Assembly (NCBI GenBank): GCA_005883905.1
Contig: VAYD01000039.1
Coordinates: 1-12,278, forward strand
From: Actinomycetota bacterium
GTDB lineage: Bacteria > Actinomycetota > Thermoleophilia > Solirubrobacterales > Solirubrobacteraceae
Reading direction: 5' to 3'
Length of the DNA stretch: 12,278 nucleotides
Shown here: in pieces, positions 1 through 5,972 of the stretch
Numbering within the stretch: position 1 is the first letter of the stretch
How the letters are laid out: every line of letters starts with the position of its first letter
Translations under genes and position numbers: made by a program
Notes under the pieces: generated by a model
Databases searched by the model: none
What the model was told of the DNA's origin: nothing
Seen by the model: only the letters and a program-made list of their open reading frames with translations

Positions 1-1
1 G

Positions 2-880
2 GACGGTGTCCGAGACGCTCGGCGGCTGGCTGAAGCCACCCGGCGCCGGAGCGGAGGGGAACGGCGTCTGGCTCGGCCCGAGCCAGTCGTTGTCGCCGAC
101 CACGCCCCCGCTGTGCAGGTTGTCCAGCGCGTCGACGCCGGGGTAGATCGGCAGGTAGCCGGCGGGCGTCGTGAGCGCGCCCGGTCCCGCGGGGTCGTAG
201 TAGGGGTAGCCGGGAAGCCCGGCGCCCGCGCCGAACGGAGAGCCGGACGGCGTGAATCCATGGAACAGCGCGCTGTAGCCGGGCCCGGGCGTGGCGCCGG
301 TCCCGGCGCCCGCGGCGTAGAAGTCGCCGCATCCTTCCTTCAGCCCCGCGGCGCTGATCCCCGTGGCCGCCGTTGTGGCCGCGATGTAGTTGACATCCGA
401 GCGCGACGTCGGGTCCGAGATGTCGCTGTTCCACAGCAGCGGGATCGCCGACGAGCGCAGGAACTTCGTGTCCGACTGGAGCACCTGCAGGTCGACGTTG
501 CCGAGCGCGCCGCCGTCGAACGAGTCGTGGAAGACGATCTCCGCAGCAAGCGTTCCGTCGAGCAGGATCGTGCGGCGCCCGAGCGAGGCGCCCAGGTCCG
601 CGTCGGCGCTGCCCGACCGCAGGCGCAGCGTCACCGGCAGCTTGAAGTTCACCAGCGAGGCCTGCTTGAGGAACGAGCGCCGGTTCAGCACCCGCGGGTT
701 GTGCCGGATCTGCTTGCGCAGGTGCGCCCTGATCTCAGCCGCGCGGTGCTTGGATACGTGCACGCGCGCGGGCGCCGGCGACGCGCACAGGCCCGTCACG
801 AGGAGAACGGCGAGGGTCGGCAGAGCCCGCAACCTCACACACGAGACCCTTCCGGTCGCAACGCCCGCGTTCAACACCAT
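2..880 (-). CDS. Secreted protein of unknown function, paralogue A (3' end cut by window edge)
   Basis: Only the N-terminal 293 codons are visible; the frame is still open at the left edge. After a basic start comes a hydrophobic stretch rich in Leu, Ala and Val ending near APA, so it is probably exported. The body matches the 353-residue protein at 1518-2579. Shared segments include KLPVTLRLR, DLGASLG, DSFDGGALGNV, an IPLLWN motif and GDND-LGP. Between LLWN and GDND it carries about 80 extra residues rich in Gly, Pro, Ala and Tyr that the other copy lacks. The ATG at 880 has no clear ribosome binding site. A GTG at 838 lies 8-9 bases after GGAAGG and would give a more typical signal peptide, so 838 is a strong alternative start. 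The gene is divergent from the SGNH hydrolase, only 5 bp away if the ATG is used. Function is unknown; I know of no named domain. Confidence 0.72.
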   Translation of the reverse strand, partial: MVLNAGVATGRVSCVRLRALPTLAVLLVTGLCASPAPARVHVSKHRAAEIRAHLRKQIRHNPRVLNRRSFLKQASLVNFKLPVTLRLRSGSADADLGASLGRRTILLDGTLAAEIVFHDSFDGGALGNVDLQVLQSDTKFLRSSAIPLLWNSDISDPTSRSDVNYIAATTAATGISAAGLKEGCGDFYAAGAGTGATPGPGYSALFHGFTPSGSPFGAGAGLPGYPYYDPAGPGALTTPAGYLPIYPGVDALDNLHSGGVVGDNDWLGPSQTPFPSAPAPGGFSQPPSVSDTV

Positions 881-885
881 TTCGG

Positions 886-1554
886 ATGAACTTCTGTCAT
901 CACTTAGGCGCACGGCGAGCGCCCACGTGCCTGCTTCTCGCGGTAGGTGCGCTGGCCGTGGCCTCACAGGCTGCGCAGGCCTGCTGCCTGGGCGTCCACC
1001 TGCAGCCGCCGAAGCACGCGCGGCGCTTCGACCCCGCGCCGATCGCGATCGGGGATTCTGTGCTGCTCGGCGCCGCGCACGAGGTCGCGCGCGAGGGGTT
1101 CGAGGTCGACGCGCGCGAGGGGCGGTTCATGCGCAACGCGCTGAGGGTCCTGCGCCATCTGCGGCGCGACCATCGGCACCCACCTGTCGTGGTCGTCGCG
1201 ATCGGGACGAACATGCCCGCGACCGCGGCCGAGATCCGGCAGGCGCTCGCGCTGCTGCGCCGCGACCAGACGCTCGCCTTCGTGACGCCGAAGCGCTCGT
1301 GGACCGGCCTGCCGAGCGGCGCGCTGTTCGCTGCCCACCGCCGCCACCCCCATCGCATCCGGGTGCTCGACTGGCTGTCGTTCAGCACCGGGCGCGACGC
1401 GTGGTTCTACGGCGACGGCACGCACCTGCGCCCCTCGGGCGCGCGCGCCTACGCGCGGCTGCTGGCGCGCGCCCTGCGCTGGATCGGCCCGGATCACTGC
1501 GCCTGCGAGGGACGGGTCTACGCGTCGCCGATGATCACGTCGACGCTGACCTGA
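886..1554 (+). CDS. Exported SGNH/GDSL-family hydrolase
   Basis: The 222-residue protein starts with a hydrophobic leader (about residues 12-32), so it is probably secreted or membrane-anchored. It then shows the SGNH blocks: IAIGDSVLLG with Ser58 in GDS, VDAREGR near residue 74, VVVAIGTN with Asn109, and GDGTHLRPSGARAY with Asp177 and His180. This arrangement is close to the SGNH domain found at the C-terminus of OafA-type acyltransferases, here without the membrane acyltransferase part. The family hydrolyses or transfers O-acyl esters on carbohydrates or lipids; the substrate here is unknown. The last 18 or so residues lie beyond the SGNH fold and are read from DNA antisense to the 3' end of the next gene, a 37-bp tail-to-tail overlap. 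It sits between two paralogous secreted proteins transcribed from the other strand. The ATG at 886 is the first start before the leader. Confidence 0.82.
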   Translation: MNFCHHLGARRAPTCLLLAVGALAVASQAAQACCLGVHLQPPKHARRFDPAPIAIGDSVLLGAAHEVAREGFEVDAREGRFMRNALRVLRHLRRDHRHPPVVVVAIGTNMPATAAEIRQALALLRRDQTLAFVTPKRSWTGLPSGALFAAHRRHPHRIRVLDWLSFSTGRDAWFYGDGTHLRPSGARAYARLLARALRWIGPDHCACEGRVYASPMITSTLT

Positions 1555-2579
1555 TCGACGCTGATGTCGCCGGCGACCGTAACCTCCGCGCCGTCCTCGG
1601 CCGCCAGCGGGGCCACACCCAGGTCCGGGTCGCTCGGCCCGCCGCAGGGACGGTCGGCCGGCGCGCCCGGATCACCGTCGGCGTAGGTCGACACCGGCAG
1701 CAGGCACGCGGAGAGCGCGACCCGAGCGGGCATGGCGGGTGGCGAGCTGACCGTGACCTTCGCGATGCGCAGATGCCCGTCGGGCAGCAGCGCCGGCGAG
1801 ATCTTCAGCCGGCCCTGGAGGTGGATCCCCGGGATCGAGTTCTGCGTCGAGCCCGTCCACAGCTGCCGGCACTGCGCGAGCGTGTCGGGATCCTCGTCGT
1901 CGAGCGCGCGGGCGATTGCGTTTATGACCGTCTCGAGGCTCAGCGTCACGTCGACCGAGACGTTCTTGCCGGGGATGTTCCCGAACAGGTTCGCCTGGCC
2001 GCCCGACCTGGCGATCCCGCGGTCCGCCACCCGCAGCCGCAGCGCGCCCGTCCGCAGCACGGTGTTCGACGCCGAGAACCCGCCGGGGAACGGCTGGCCG
2101 GGACCGAGCGAGTCGTTGTCGCCGGCCACGTCGCCGCTGGACAGGCCGCAGCCGCTGGCGTCGGTGTTCCACAGCAGCGGGATCGACGACGTCGTCAGGG
2201 CCTGCTCGTCGGATTCCCGGAACTCGATGCCGACGTTCCCGAGCGCCCCGCCGTCGAACGAGTCGCTGAAGACCACGTCCGCGGCCAGCGAGCCGCCCAG
2301 GGCGATGCTGCGCGAGCCGAGCGACGCGCCCAGGTCTGCGGTCGCCGTCGGCGCCGGGTCGGGCCGCAGCCGCAGCGTGACCGGGAGCTTGTACTGGACC
2401 AGCCCGGCCTTGCGCAGGAACCAGCGCTTCGTGATCACGCTCGGGTGGCGCTTCACCTGCCGCGTGAGGTCGGCGCGGATCGTCGCCGCGCGTTTCGCGG
2501 ACATCCGCGCAGGCGACGTCGCCGGCAGCGCGCAGGCGGCCAGCAGGACGATCCCAAGCGTCGCGCGTCGATGAGCCAT
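1518..2579 (-). CDS. Secreted protein of unknown function, paralogue B
   Basis: The complete 353-residue protein has a signal peptide (basic MAHRR, hydrophobic residues 8-20, likely cleavage around ATSPA, residue 24). Residues 26-60 are basic and helical, then the chain becomes rich in predicted beta strand. It shares KLPVTLRLR, DLGASLG, SDSFDGGALGNVG, IPLLWN and GDND-LGP with the truncated gene at the left edge, so the two are paralogues. The C-terminal half has Cys in CRQLW, SACLLPV and RPCGG contexts and ends VSVDVIIGDA. I recognise no catalytic motif; a surface or envelope-associated structural role is only a guess. The ATG at 2579 gives a sensible leader, but the ribosome binding site is weak. 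Its 3' end overlaps the hydrolase by 37 bp, and it lies 87 bp downstream of the response regulator on the same strand. Confidence 0.82.
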   Translation of the reverse strand: MAHRRATLGIVLLAACALPATSPARMSAKRAATIRADLTRQVKRHPSVITKRWFLRKAGLVQYKLPVTLRLRPDPAPTATADLGASLGSRSIALGGSLAADVVFSDSFDGGALGNVGIEFRESDEQALTTSSIPLLWNTDASGCGLSSGDVAGDNDSLGPGQPFPGGFSASNTVLRTGALRLRVADRGIARSGGQANLFGNIPGKNVSVDVTLSLETVINAIARALDDEDPDTLAQCRQLWTGSTQNSIPGIHLQGRLKISPALLPDGHLRIAKVTVSSPPAMPARVALSACLLPVSTYADGDPGAPADRPCGGPSDPDLGVAPLAAEDGAEVTVAGDISVDQVSVDVIIGDA

Positions 2580-2666
2580 AGGCGTCGCACGGCCCTGGGG
2601 GCGGCCGCCTCACTAGCGTCGTCATCGGCCGACTCGACGCGCGACTCGACTTCTGGGAGGAGCGTC

Positions 2667-3039
2667 TCAGCGGATCGCCGGGGCAGCCAATGCGCCTCGG
2701 ATCTCCTCGTCGAGCGAGAAGACCCGCGCCGGCTTCACGATGAAGCCGTCGGCGCCCGCCTCGAACGCGCGCTGGCGCTCCTTCGGCGCGTGCCCGGTCG
2801 TGAGGATCAGGATCTTGCTGGCGGGGAGCAGCTCGCGCAGGCGCGGCAGTCGCCTCGAAGCCGCTCACGTTCGGCATGTTGAGGTCCAGCAGGACGACGT
2901 CGGGCACCGCGACCGGCCCCTGAGCGAGCGCCTCCGCCCCGTCGCCTGCCTCGCCGACGACCTCGTGCCCCGCCAGCTCGAGCACCATCCTGACGAGACC
3001 CCGGTACTGCTCGTTGTCGTCGCAGATGAACAGCCTCAA
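2667..3039 (-). pseudogene. Single-domain response regulator (CheY-like receiver), frameshifted
   Basis: A TTG start at 3039 overlaps the kinase stop (TTGA), indicating translational coupling. The first 65 codons read RLFICDDNEQYRG with the acidic pair Asp7-Asp8, then DVVLLDLNMP with the phospho-acceptor Asp52. Near 2841-2850 the frame must shift by one base (one extra base on the coding strand) to continue as RLRELLPASKILILTTGHA, then AGADGFIVKP with Lys102, ending at the TGA at 2667. Repaired, it is 123 residues, the normal length for a stand-alone receiver with no output domain. As written, the first frame runs on with no receiver-like sequence and overruns the gene's natural end. Either the gene is inactivated or the base is a sequencing error; conservation of all key residues on both sides favours an error or very recent damage. 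The expected partner is the adjacent kinase. Confidence 0.78.
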
Positions 3040-4502
3040 GGCAGGTCCACCACGTTGTCCGGGAGGCTGAACCAGAAGCGCGTCCCATCCCCCGGCGCGG
3101 ACTCCAGGCCGATGCGGCCGCCGTGGCGCTCGACCAGCCGCTGGCAGATCGCGAGCCCGAGTCCGTACCCGTTGCTGCGCCGACTCGGGGCGCGCTCGAA
3201 GGCGGCGAAGATCCGCTCCTGATGCTCGGGGGGGATGCCGGGGCCGTTGTCGGCGACGGTGATGCGCCACGCACCGCGAGTGCGCGAAGCGCTGATCGTG
3301 ATGACGGGCGCGCGCCGGTCGGCGAACTTGATCCCATTGGACACGAGGTTCTGCAGGATGATCCGCAGATCGTCGGGATCGACGTGCACGCAGGCATCGG
3401 GCGCGAGCTCCACGACGACCTGCGCATCGCGCTCGCCGATGTCGGCCGCAAGGTCGGCGCGCACCTGGCTGATCACAGCCGCCACGTCGACGACCGCACC
3501 GGTTTCAAGCGGGCGCCCGGCGCGGGCGTAGGCGAGCAGGCCGCGCAGCATCGCGGAGAGCCGCTGGCTGCTGTCGAAGATGTGGCGGATGTACCGCTCG
3601 CGCTGCTCCTCGCTCGGCTCGGTCTCCAAGAGGAATTCAGCGAAGCCGGAGATTGTGCGCAGCGGGTCCGTCATGTCGTGCGCCGCGACCGCGGCGAACC
3701 GGTCGAGCTCCTCGTTGGCGAGCCGCAGCTCCTCGACCACGCCCTCGAGCTCTCGCTGCGTCCGCCTGCGCTCGGTCAGGTCGCGCGTCACCTTGGCGAA
3801 GCCGGTGAGCCTGCCCTCCTCGTCCCGGACGGCAGTGATCGTGACGCTCGCCCAGAAGCGGGTGCCGTCCTTGCGCAGGCGCCAGCCCTCCTCCTCGTAG
3901 CGGCCCTCGCGCACCGCGACATCGAGCTCGTAGTCCGGGTGGTTGCGCGCCCGGTCCTCGGGCGAGTAGAAGATCGAGAAGTGGCGGCCGATGATCTCCT
4001 CGGCCTCGTAGCCCTTGAGGTGCTGCGCGCCCGCGTTCCACGAGAGGATGTGGCCGGCGGGGTCGAGCATGAAGATCGCGTAGTCGCGCACGCTTTTGAC
4101 CAGCCGCCGGTACTCCACGAGCTCCTCGGTCACCTCGCGGCTGACCTTGCCGAACCCGATCAGCTCCCCGTCCTCGTTCCTCAACGCCGTGATGACGACG
4201 TTTGCCCGGAAGCGCGACCCGTCGCTGCGGACACGCCAGCCCTCCTCCTCGCAGCGCCCGGTCGCGACGGCGATCCGTAGCGCGTCGGCCGGGCGCCCGC
4301 GCTCGTTGTCCTCGTCGGTGTAGAACCGCGAGACGTGCCGGCCGATGATCTCCTCGGACCGGTAGCCCGTCGTCCGCTCGGCGCCCGGGTTCCACGTCTG
4401 CACGTACCCGTCGGGGTCCAGCACGAAGATCGCGTAGTCGGTCGCCTGATTGACCAGCAGGGCGAGCTGGCGGTCCTCTGAGAGCTCGTCGAGGCCCTGC
4501 AT
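3036..4502 (-). CDS. Soluble PAS-PAS sensor histidine kinase
   Basis: The 488-residue protein has no transmembrane segment. Two PAS domains (about residues 15-128 and 133-246) align without gaps at a 118-residue period and share YAIF-LDP, EEIIGRH, EEEGWR and DG-RF. A short coiled region follows, then the dimerisation/phospho-acceptor helix FAAVAAHDMTDPLRTISGF with His275. The ATPase domain shows the N box LQNLVSNGIKF (around 383-393), G1 box VADNGPGIP (416-424), F box IFAAFERA and G2 box GYGLGLAICQRL. It ends GDGTRFWFSLP. The HD-x-x-x-PLRTI-x-GF acceptor motif resembles phytochrome-type kinases. It should autophosphorylate and pass phosphate to the downstream receiver, whose start overlaps its stop. 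The ligand or cofactor of the PAS domains cannot be read from sequence. It lies 60 bp downstream of the STAS gene, probably in one operon. The ATG at 4502 has a weak ribosome binding site. Confidence 0.93.
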   Translation of the reverse strand: MQGLDELSEDRQLALLVNQATDYAIFVLDPDGYVQTWNPGAERTTGYRSEEIIGRHVSRFYTDEDNERGRPADALRIAVATGRCEEEGWRVRSDGSRFRANVVITALRNEDGELIGFGKVSREVTEELVEYRRLVKSVRDYAIFMLDPAGHILSWNAGAQHLKGYEAEEIIGRHFSIFYSPEDRARNHPDYELDVAVREGRYEEEGWRLRKDGTRFWASVTITAVRDEEGRLTGFAKVTRDLTERRRTQRELEGVVEELRLANEELDRFAAVAAHDMTDPLRTISGFAEFLLETEPSEEQRERYIRHIFDSSQRLSAMLRGLLAYARAGRPLETGAVVDVAAVISQVRADLAADIGERDAQVVVELAPDACVHVDPDDLRIILQNLVSNGIKFADRRAPVITISASRTRGAWRITVADNGPGIPPEHQERIFAAFERAPSRRSNGYGLGLAICQRLVERHGGRIGLESAPGDGTRFWFSLPDNVVDLP

Positions 4503-4562
4503 GCGGGCGGGACGTACCCGCGGCGCGCGATTCCCATCCGCTTACGTGGGCCTGACGACCCT

Positions 4563-4856
4563 TCAGGTGGTCGGCTCGCGACGGAACAACTTCGCCGTGC
4601 CTGTCAGCTCGAGCAGCCTCTCGACGCACGCACTCGTCCCGGCGAGAGCGAAGCGGTCGGGCTCATCCCTCTGAAGCGCGAGGAGCGCCTGGATCCCCGT
4701 CGAGTCGATGAACGTCACCCGCGCGACGTCGCAGACGAGCGCCGTATGCTCGGCTTTGGAGGCGAACGCCTCGACAAGCTGCGGGCTGGTCGTGAGATCA
4801 AGCTCCCCAGCCGGGGCAACGACGAGAACGTTCCCGTCGTCCGTGACGTCAATCAT
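4563..4856 (-). CDS. STAS-domain anti-sigma factor antagonist
   Basis: The 97-residue protein is a single STAS domain, the fold of SpoIIAA/RsbV-type anti-sigma factor antagonists. It shows the N-terminal strands VLVVAPAGELDLTTSPQL and the phosphorylation-loop motif VTFIDSTGIQALL, with Ser52 as the expected site for an RsbW/SpoIIAB-type kinase. It ends in a helix and LTGTAKLF. A longer in-frame extension exists, but the ATG at 4856 is preferred because GGAGAGGAG lies 6 bases upstream and the STAS fold begins there. In this family the unphosphorylated protein binds an anti-sigma factor and frees a stress sigma factor. No anti-sigma kinase is encoded here, so the partner must be elsewhere, or the downstream histidine kinase circuit plays an unusual role. 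It is the first gene of the STAS, kinase and regulator set. Confidence 0.92.
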   Translation of the reverse strand: MIDVTDDGNVLVVAPAGELDLTTSPQLVEAFASKAEHTALVCDVARVTFIDSTGIQALLALQRDEPDRFALAGTSACVERLLELTGTAKLFRREPTT

Positions 4857-4862
4857 CCATAG

Positions 4863-4871
4863 CTCCTCTCC
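4863..4871 (-). promoter_or_regulatory. Ribosome binding site fixing the STAS gene start
   Basis: GGAGAGGAG on the minus strand lies 6 bases before the ATG at 4856. It selects this start over the in-frame extension that begins upstream at 4979. Confidence 0.75.
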
Positions 4872-4911
4872 GCTGCGGCGCGGCCAGTTGGGGAGTCCGC
4901 TCGTCGGCGCA

Positions 4912-4942
4912 GAGGGCCCGCGCAGCACTGCCGCGGGCCCTC
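4912..4942 (-). terminator. Strong GC hairpin between membrane-protein and STAS genes
   Basis: GAGGGCCCGCG (4912-4922) is the exact reverse complement of CGCGGGCCCTC (4932-4942), an 11-bp perfect stem around a 9-base loop (CAGCACTGC). It lies 20 bp past the stop of the membrane-protein gene on the minus strand and upstream of the STAS start. There is no T-run on either side, so it is not a textbook intrinsic terminator. In a very GC-rich actinobacterium it may still end transcription, protect a 3' end or separate expression of the two genes. The assignment to the minus strand comes from context only. Confidence 0.55.
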
Positions 4943-4962
4943 GAAATGAAGCCGCCACTGAT

Positions 4963-5298
4963 CTACCTGGACGATGCATCGTCGTCGTAGTCGTGGTTTC
5001 GGTTCGTGCCGTCGCTGAGGTACGGCTCGCGACTCCCAGACTTCGCGAGTCCGCGGCTGATCATGTATCCCGCGGCAACGATCGCGACGTACAGCCACGC
5101 CTGGCGCGCGATGAACTCGTCGGTGCCGCCGGTGTCGCCGCCCTTGATCACCGCAGCGCTGATGAGGATGCCGACGGCGATCGCCACCATCGCGATGAAC
5201 TCTGTCGTCTTGAAAGCGCTCTTGGTTTCAGTGGTCAGACGTCGACTGGCGCTCGTGCGATCGGCCGCACGGCGGCTCGTGTTGGCTGTAGTAGCCAT
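4963..5298 (-). CDS. Small conserved two-helix membrane protein
   Basis: The 111-residue protein has a Ser/Thr/Arg-rich N-terminal tail (1-30). Two hydrophobic helices follow (about 33-51, FIAMVAIAVGILISAAVI, and about 66-82, AWLYVAIVAAGYMIS). Next comes the conserved stretch SRGLAKSGSREPY, then a polar, acidic C-terminus with a DYDDD run. The second helix plus GLAKSGSREPY is typical of a small uncharacterised actinobacterial membrane protein; no function is established that I know of. A frame extends further upstream, but the ATG at 5298 is chosen because AGGAG lies 7 bases before it and the extension looks non-coding. The gene is divergent from the secreted protein at 5550 across a 251-bp region with inverted repeats, and it is followed by a strong hairpin. 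Confidence 0.8.
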   Translation of the reverse strand: MATTANTSRRAADRTSASRRLTTETKSAFKTTEFIAMVAIAVGILISAAVIKGGDTGGTDEFIARQAWLYVAIVAAGYMISRGLAKSGSREPYLSDGTNRNHDYDDDASSR

Positions 5299-5305
5299 CG
5301 GTGTA

Positions 5306-5310
5306 CTCCT
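5306..5310 (-). promoter_or_regulatory. Ribosome binding site fixing the membrane-protein start
   Basis: AGGAG on the minus strand lies 7 bases before the ATG at 5298 and supports that start over longer in-frame options up to 5535. Confidence 0.65.
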
Positions 5311-5390
5311 ATGGGAAGAAGGGATGAAAACGCGCGTCGAGGAGAATCCGCGGGGGCTTGGGCGAGATCCAGCGTCCGACGCGACAGACA

Positions 5391-5431
5391 CGCCCCCGTT
5401 CCTTCGGCCGAAGCCGGGAGGTCCGGGGGCG
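5391..5431. repeat. Nested inverted repeat in divergent intergenic region
   Basis: CGCCCCCG (5391-5398) and CGGGGGCG (5424-5431) are exact reverse complements. They enclose a perfect 12-bp palindrome, CTTCGGCCGAAG (5402-5413). The element lies between the divergent starts at 5298 and 5550, a position suited to an operator or a structured leader. No function can be assigned from sequence, and GC-rich DNA produces some such pairs by chance. Confidence 0.4.
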
Positions 5432-5465
5432 CTTGGCGTTGGGGTTCCCCGAAGGCTCGACCTTT

Positions 5466-5536
5466 CATGCATCGACTGTGCCGCCACCCGGTTTGAGTAC
5501 GAAGTCGACAAATCCCCGCGGCAACACCGATGCATG
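5466..5536. repeat. 9-bp inverted repeat just upstream of the small secreted protein gene
   Basis: CATGCATCG (5466-5474) is the reverse complement of CGATGCATG (5528-5536), with 53 bases between. The right arm ends 13 bp before the ATG at 5550. The AT-containing arms stand out from the GC-rich surroundings. A bipartite regulator site is possible but unproven. Confidence 0.35.
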
Positions 5537-5549
5537 CGAGAGTCGCGCC

Positions 5550-5852
5550 ATGAAGAGCCACCTCCCGATTCAAGCGAGACGGGCTGCCACGGTGGTCCTC
5601 AGCGCGCTCGCGCTGGCGGCCGTGGTCCCGTCGACCGCGTCGGCGACAAAGCCCGTGGGCGAGTGCACCCAGAGCTACTCGCCATTGACACGCAGCCAGT
5701 GGCTGGACATCTCGCCCGACGCCGGCGACGTGTTCGACAACGTCAACCACAACGGGGACAGCATTATCTGCTTCAAGTACTACCCGAACGGACTACACCA
5801 GGACATTTACACCGGCAACCTCATTGACAACACGGCGGCGCCGCACTCCTGA
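5550..5852 (+). CDS. Small secreted two-cysteine protein of unknown function
   Basis: The 100-residue protein starts with a clear signal peptide: basic residues to Arg11, a hydrophobic core at 12-27, and a likely cut after STASA, around residue 32. The mature part is about 68 residues with exactly two cysteines, Cys39 and Cys74, which probably form one disulfide outside the cell. The segment around 63-74 (DNVNHNGDSIIC) resembles the Asp/Asn-rich NGD loop seen in small exported actinobacterial proteins and recalls a calcium-binding loop; metal binding is untested. It ends YTGNLIDNTA. The ATG at 5550 is chosen because it directly precedes the signal peptide, although the ribosome binding site is poor. 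A longer in-frame start at 5358 would bury the signal sequence. I do not recognise a named family. Confidence 0.75.
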   Translation: MKSHLPIQARRAATVVLSALALAAVVPSTASATKPVGECTQSYSPLTRSQWLDISPDAGDVFDNVNHNGDSIICFKYYPNGLHQDIYTGNLIDNTAAPHS

Positions 5853-5874
5853 CGCTTTCAGCGCGCGGGCTACG

Positions 5875-5947
5875 TGGGCCGGGAAGGATTCGAACCTTCG
5901 TCTGACGGATTATGAGTCCGCTGCTCTGACCGCTGAGCTACCGGCCC
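5875..5947 (-). tRNA. tRNA with CAT anticodon (elongator Met or Ile2)
   Basis: The minus strand folds as a full 73-base cloverleaf. It has a 7-bp acceptor stem GGGCCGG/CCGGCCC, a D stem GCTC/GAGC, and an anticodon stem GCGGA/TCCGT around the loop CTCATAA (anticodon CAT, plus-strand 5912-5914). The variable loop is CAGAC, the T arm is GAAGG-TTCGAAT-CCTTC, and the discriminator is A. The CCA end is not encoded. The long D loop and ordinary stems exclude nothing decisive between elongator tRNA-Met and the TilS-modified tRNA-Ile that also carries CAT. It is not the initiator, because the initiator normally has GGG/CCC pairs next to the anticodon loop and a mismatched first acceptor pair. The gene lies 25 bp downstream of the metallophosphoesterase stop on the same strand. 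Confidence 0.93.
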
Positions 5948-5972
5948 GCGGCCATTGTGGCGGGCCGGGGGG

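Larger units (their letters stand above)
5299..5549. other. 251-bp divergent intergenic region
   Basis: This stretch has no convincing gene. It must hold the promoters of the membrane protein (leftward) and the small secreted protein (rightward). I cannot pick out convincing -35/-10 pairs. It contains the nested dyad at 5391-5431 and the paired 9-bp arms at 5466-5536. Confidence 0.5.

Noticed and set aside
2596..2655. Direct repeat gactcgac-gcgc-gactcgac after the response regulator as a terminator
   Set aside because: The copies are in the same orientation, so they do not form a stem, and there is no T-run.
390..2882. Very long plus-strand open frame (about 830 codons)
   Set aside because: It runs antisense across both secreted-protein genes and in another frame through the hydrolase. 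Its translation is Arg/Pro-rich low-complexity with no domain, as expected from GC-rich shadow frames.
1672..3270. Long minus-strand open frame of 532 codons containing receiver residues
   Set aside because: Only the stretch 2843-3039 is receiver-like; the rest is out-of-frame shadow of the kinase end and the secreted protein. It was used only to locate the frameshift.
3123..4280. Plus-strand open frame antisense to the histidine kinase
   Set aside because: The kinase frame has full PAS and ATPase motifs; the antisense translation has none.
4857..4979. Longer N-terminus for the STAS protein
   Set aside because: The extension crosses the strong hairpin and has no similarity to STAS, while the ATG at 4856 has an excellent ribosome binding site.
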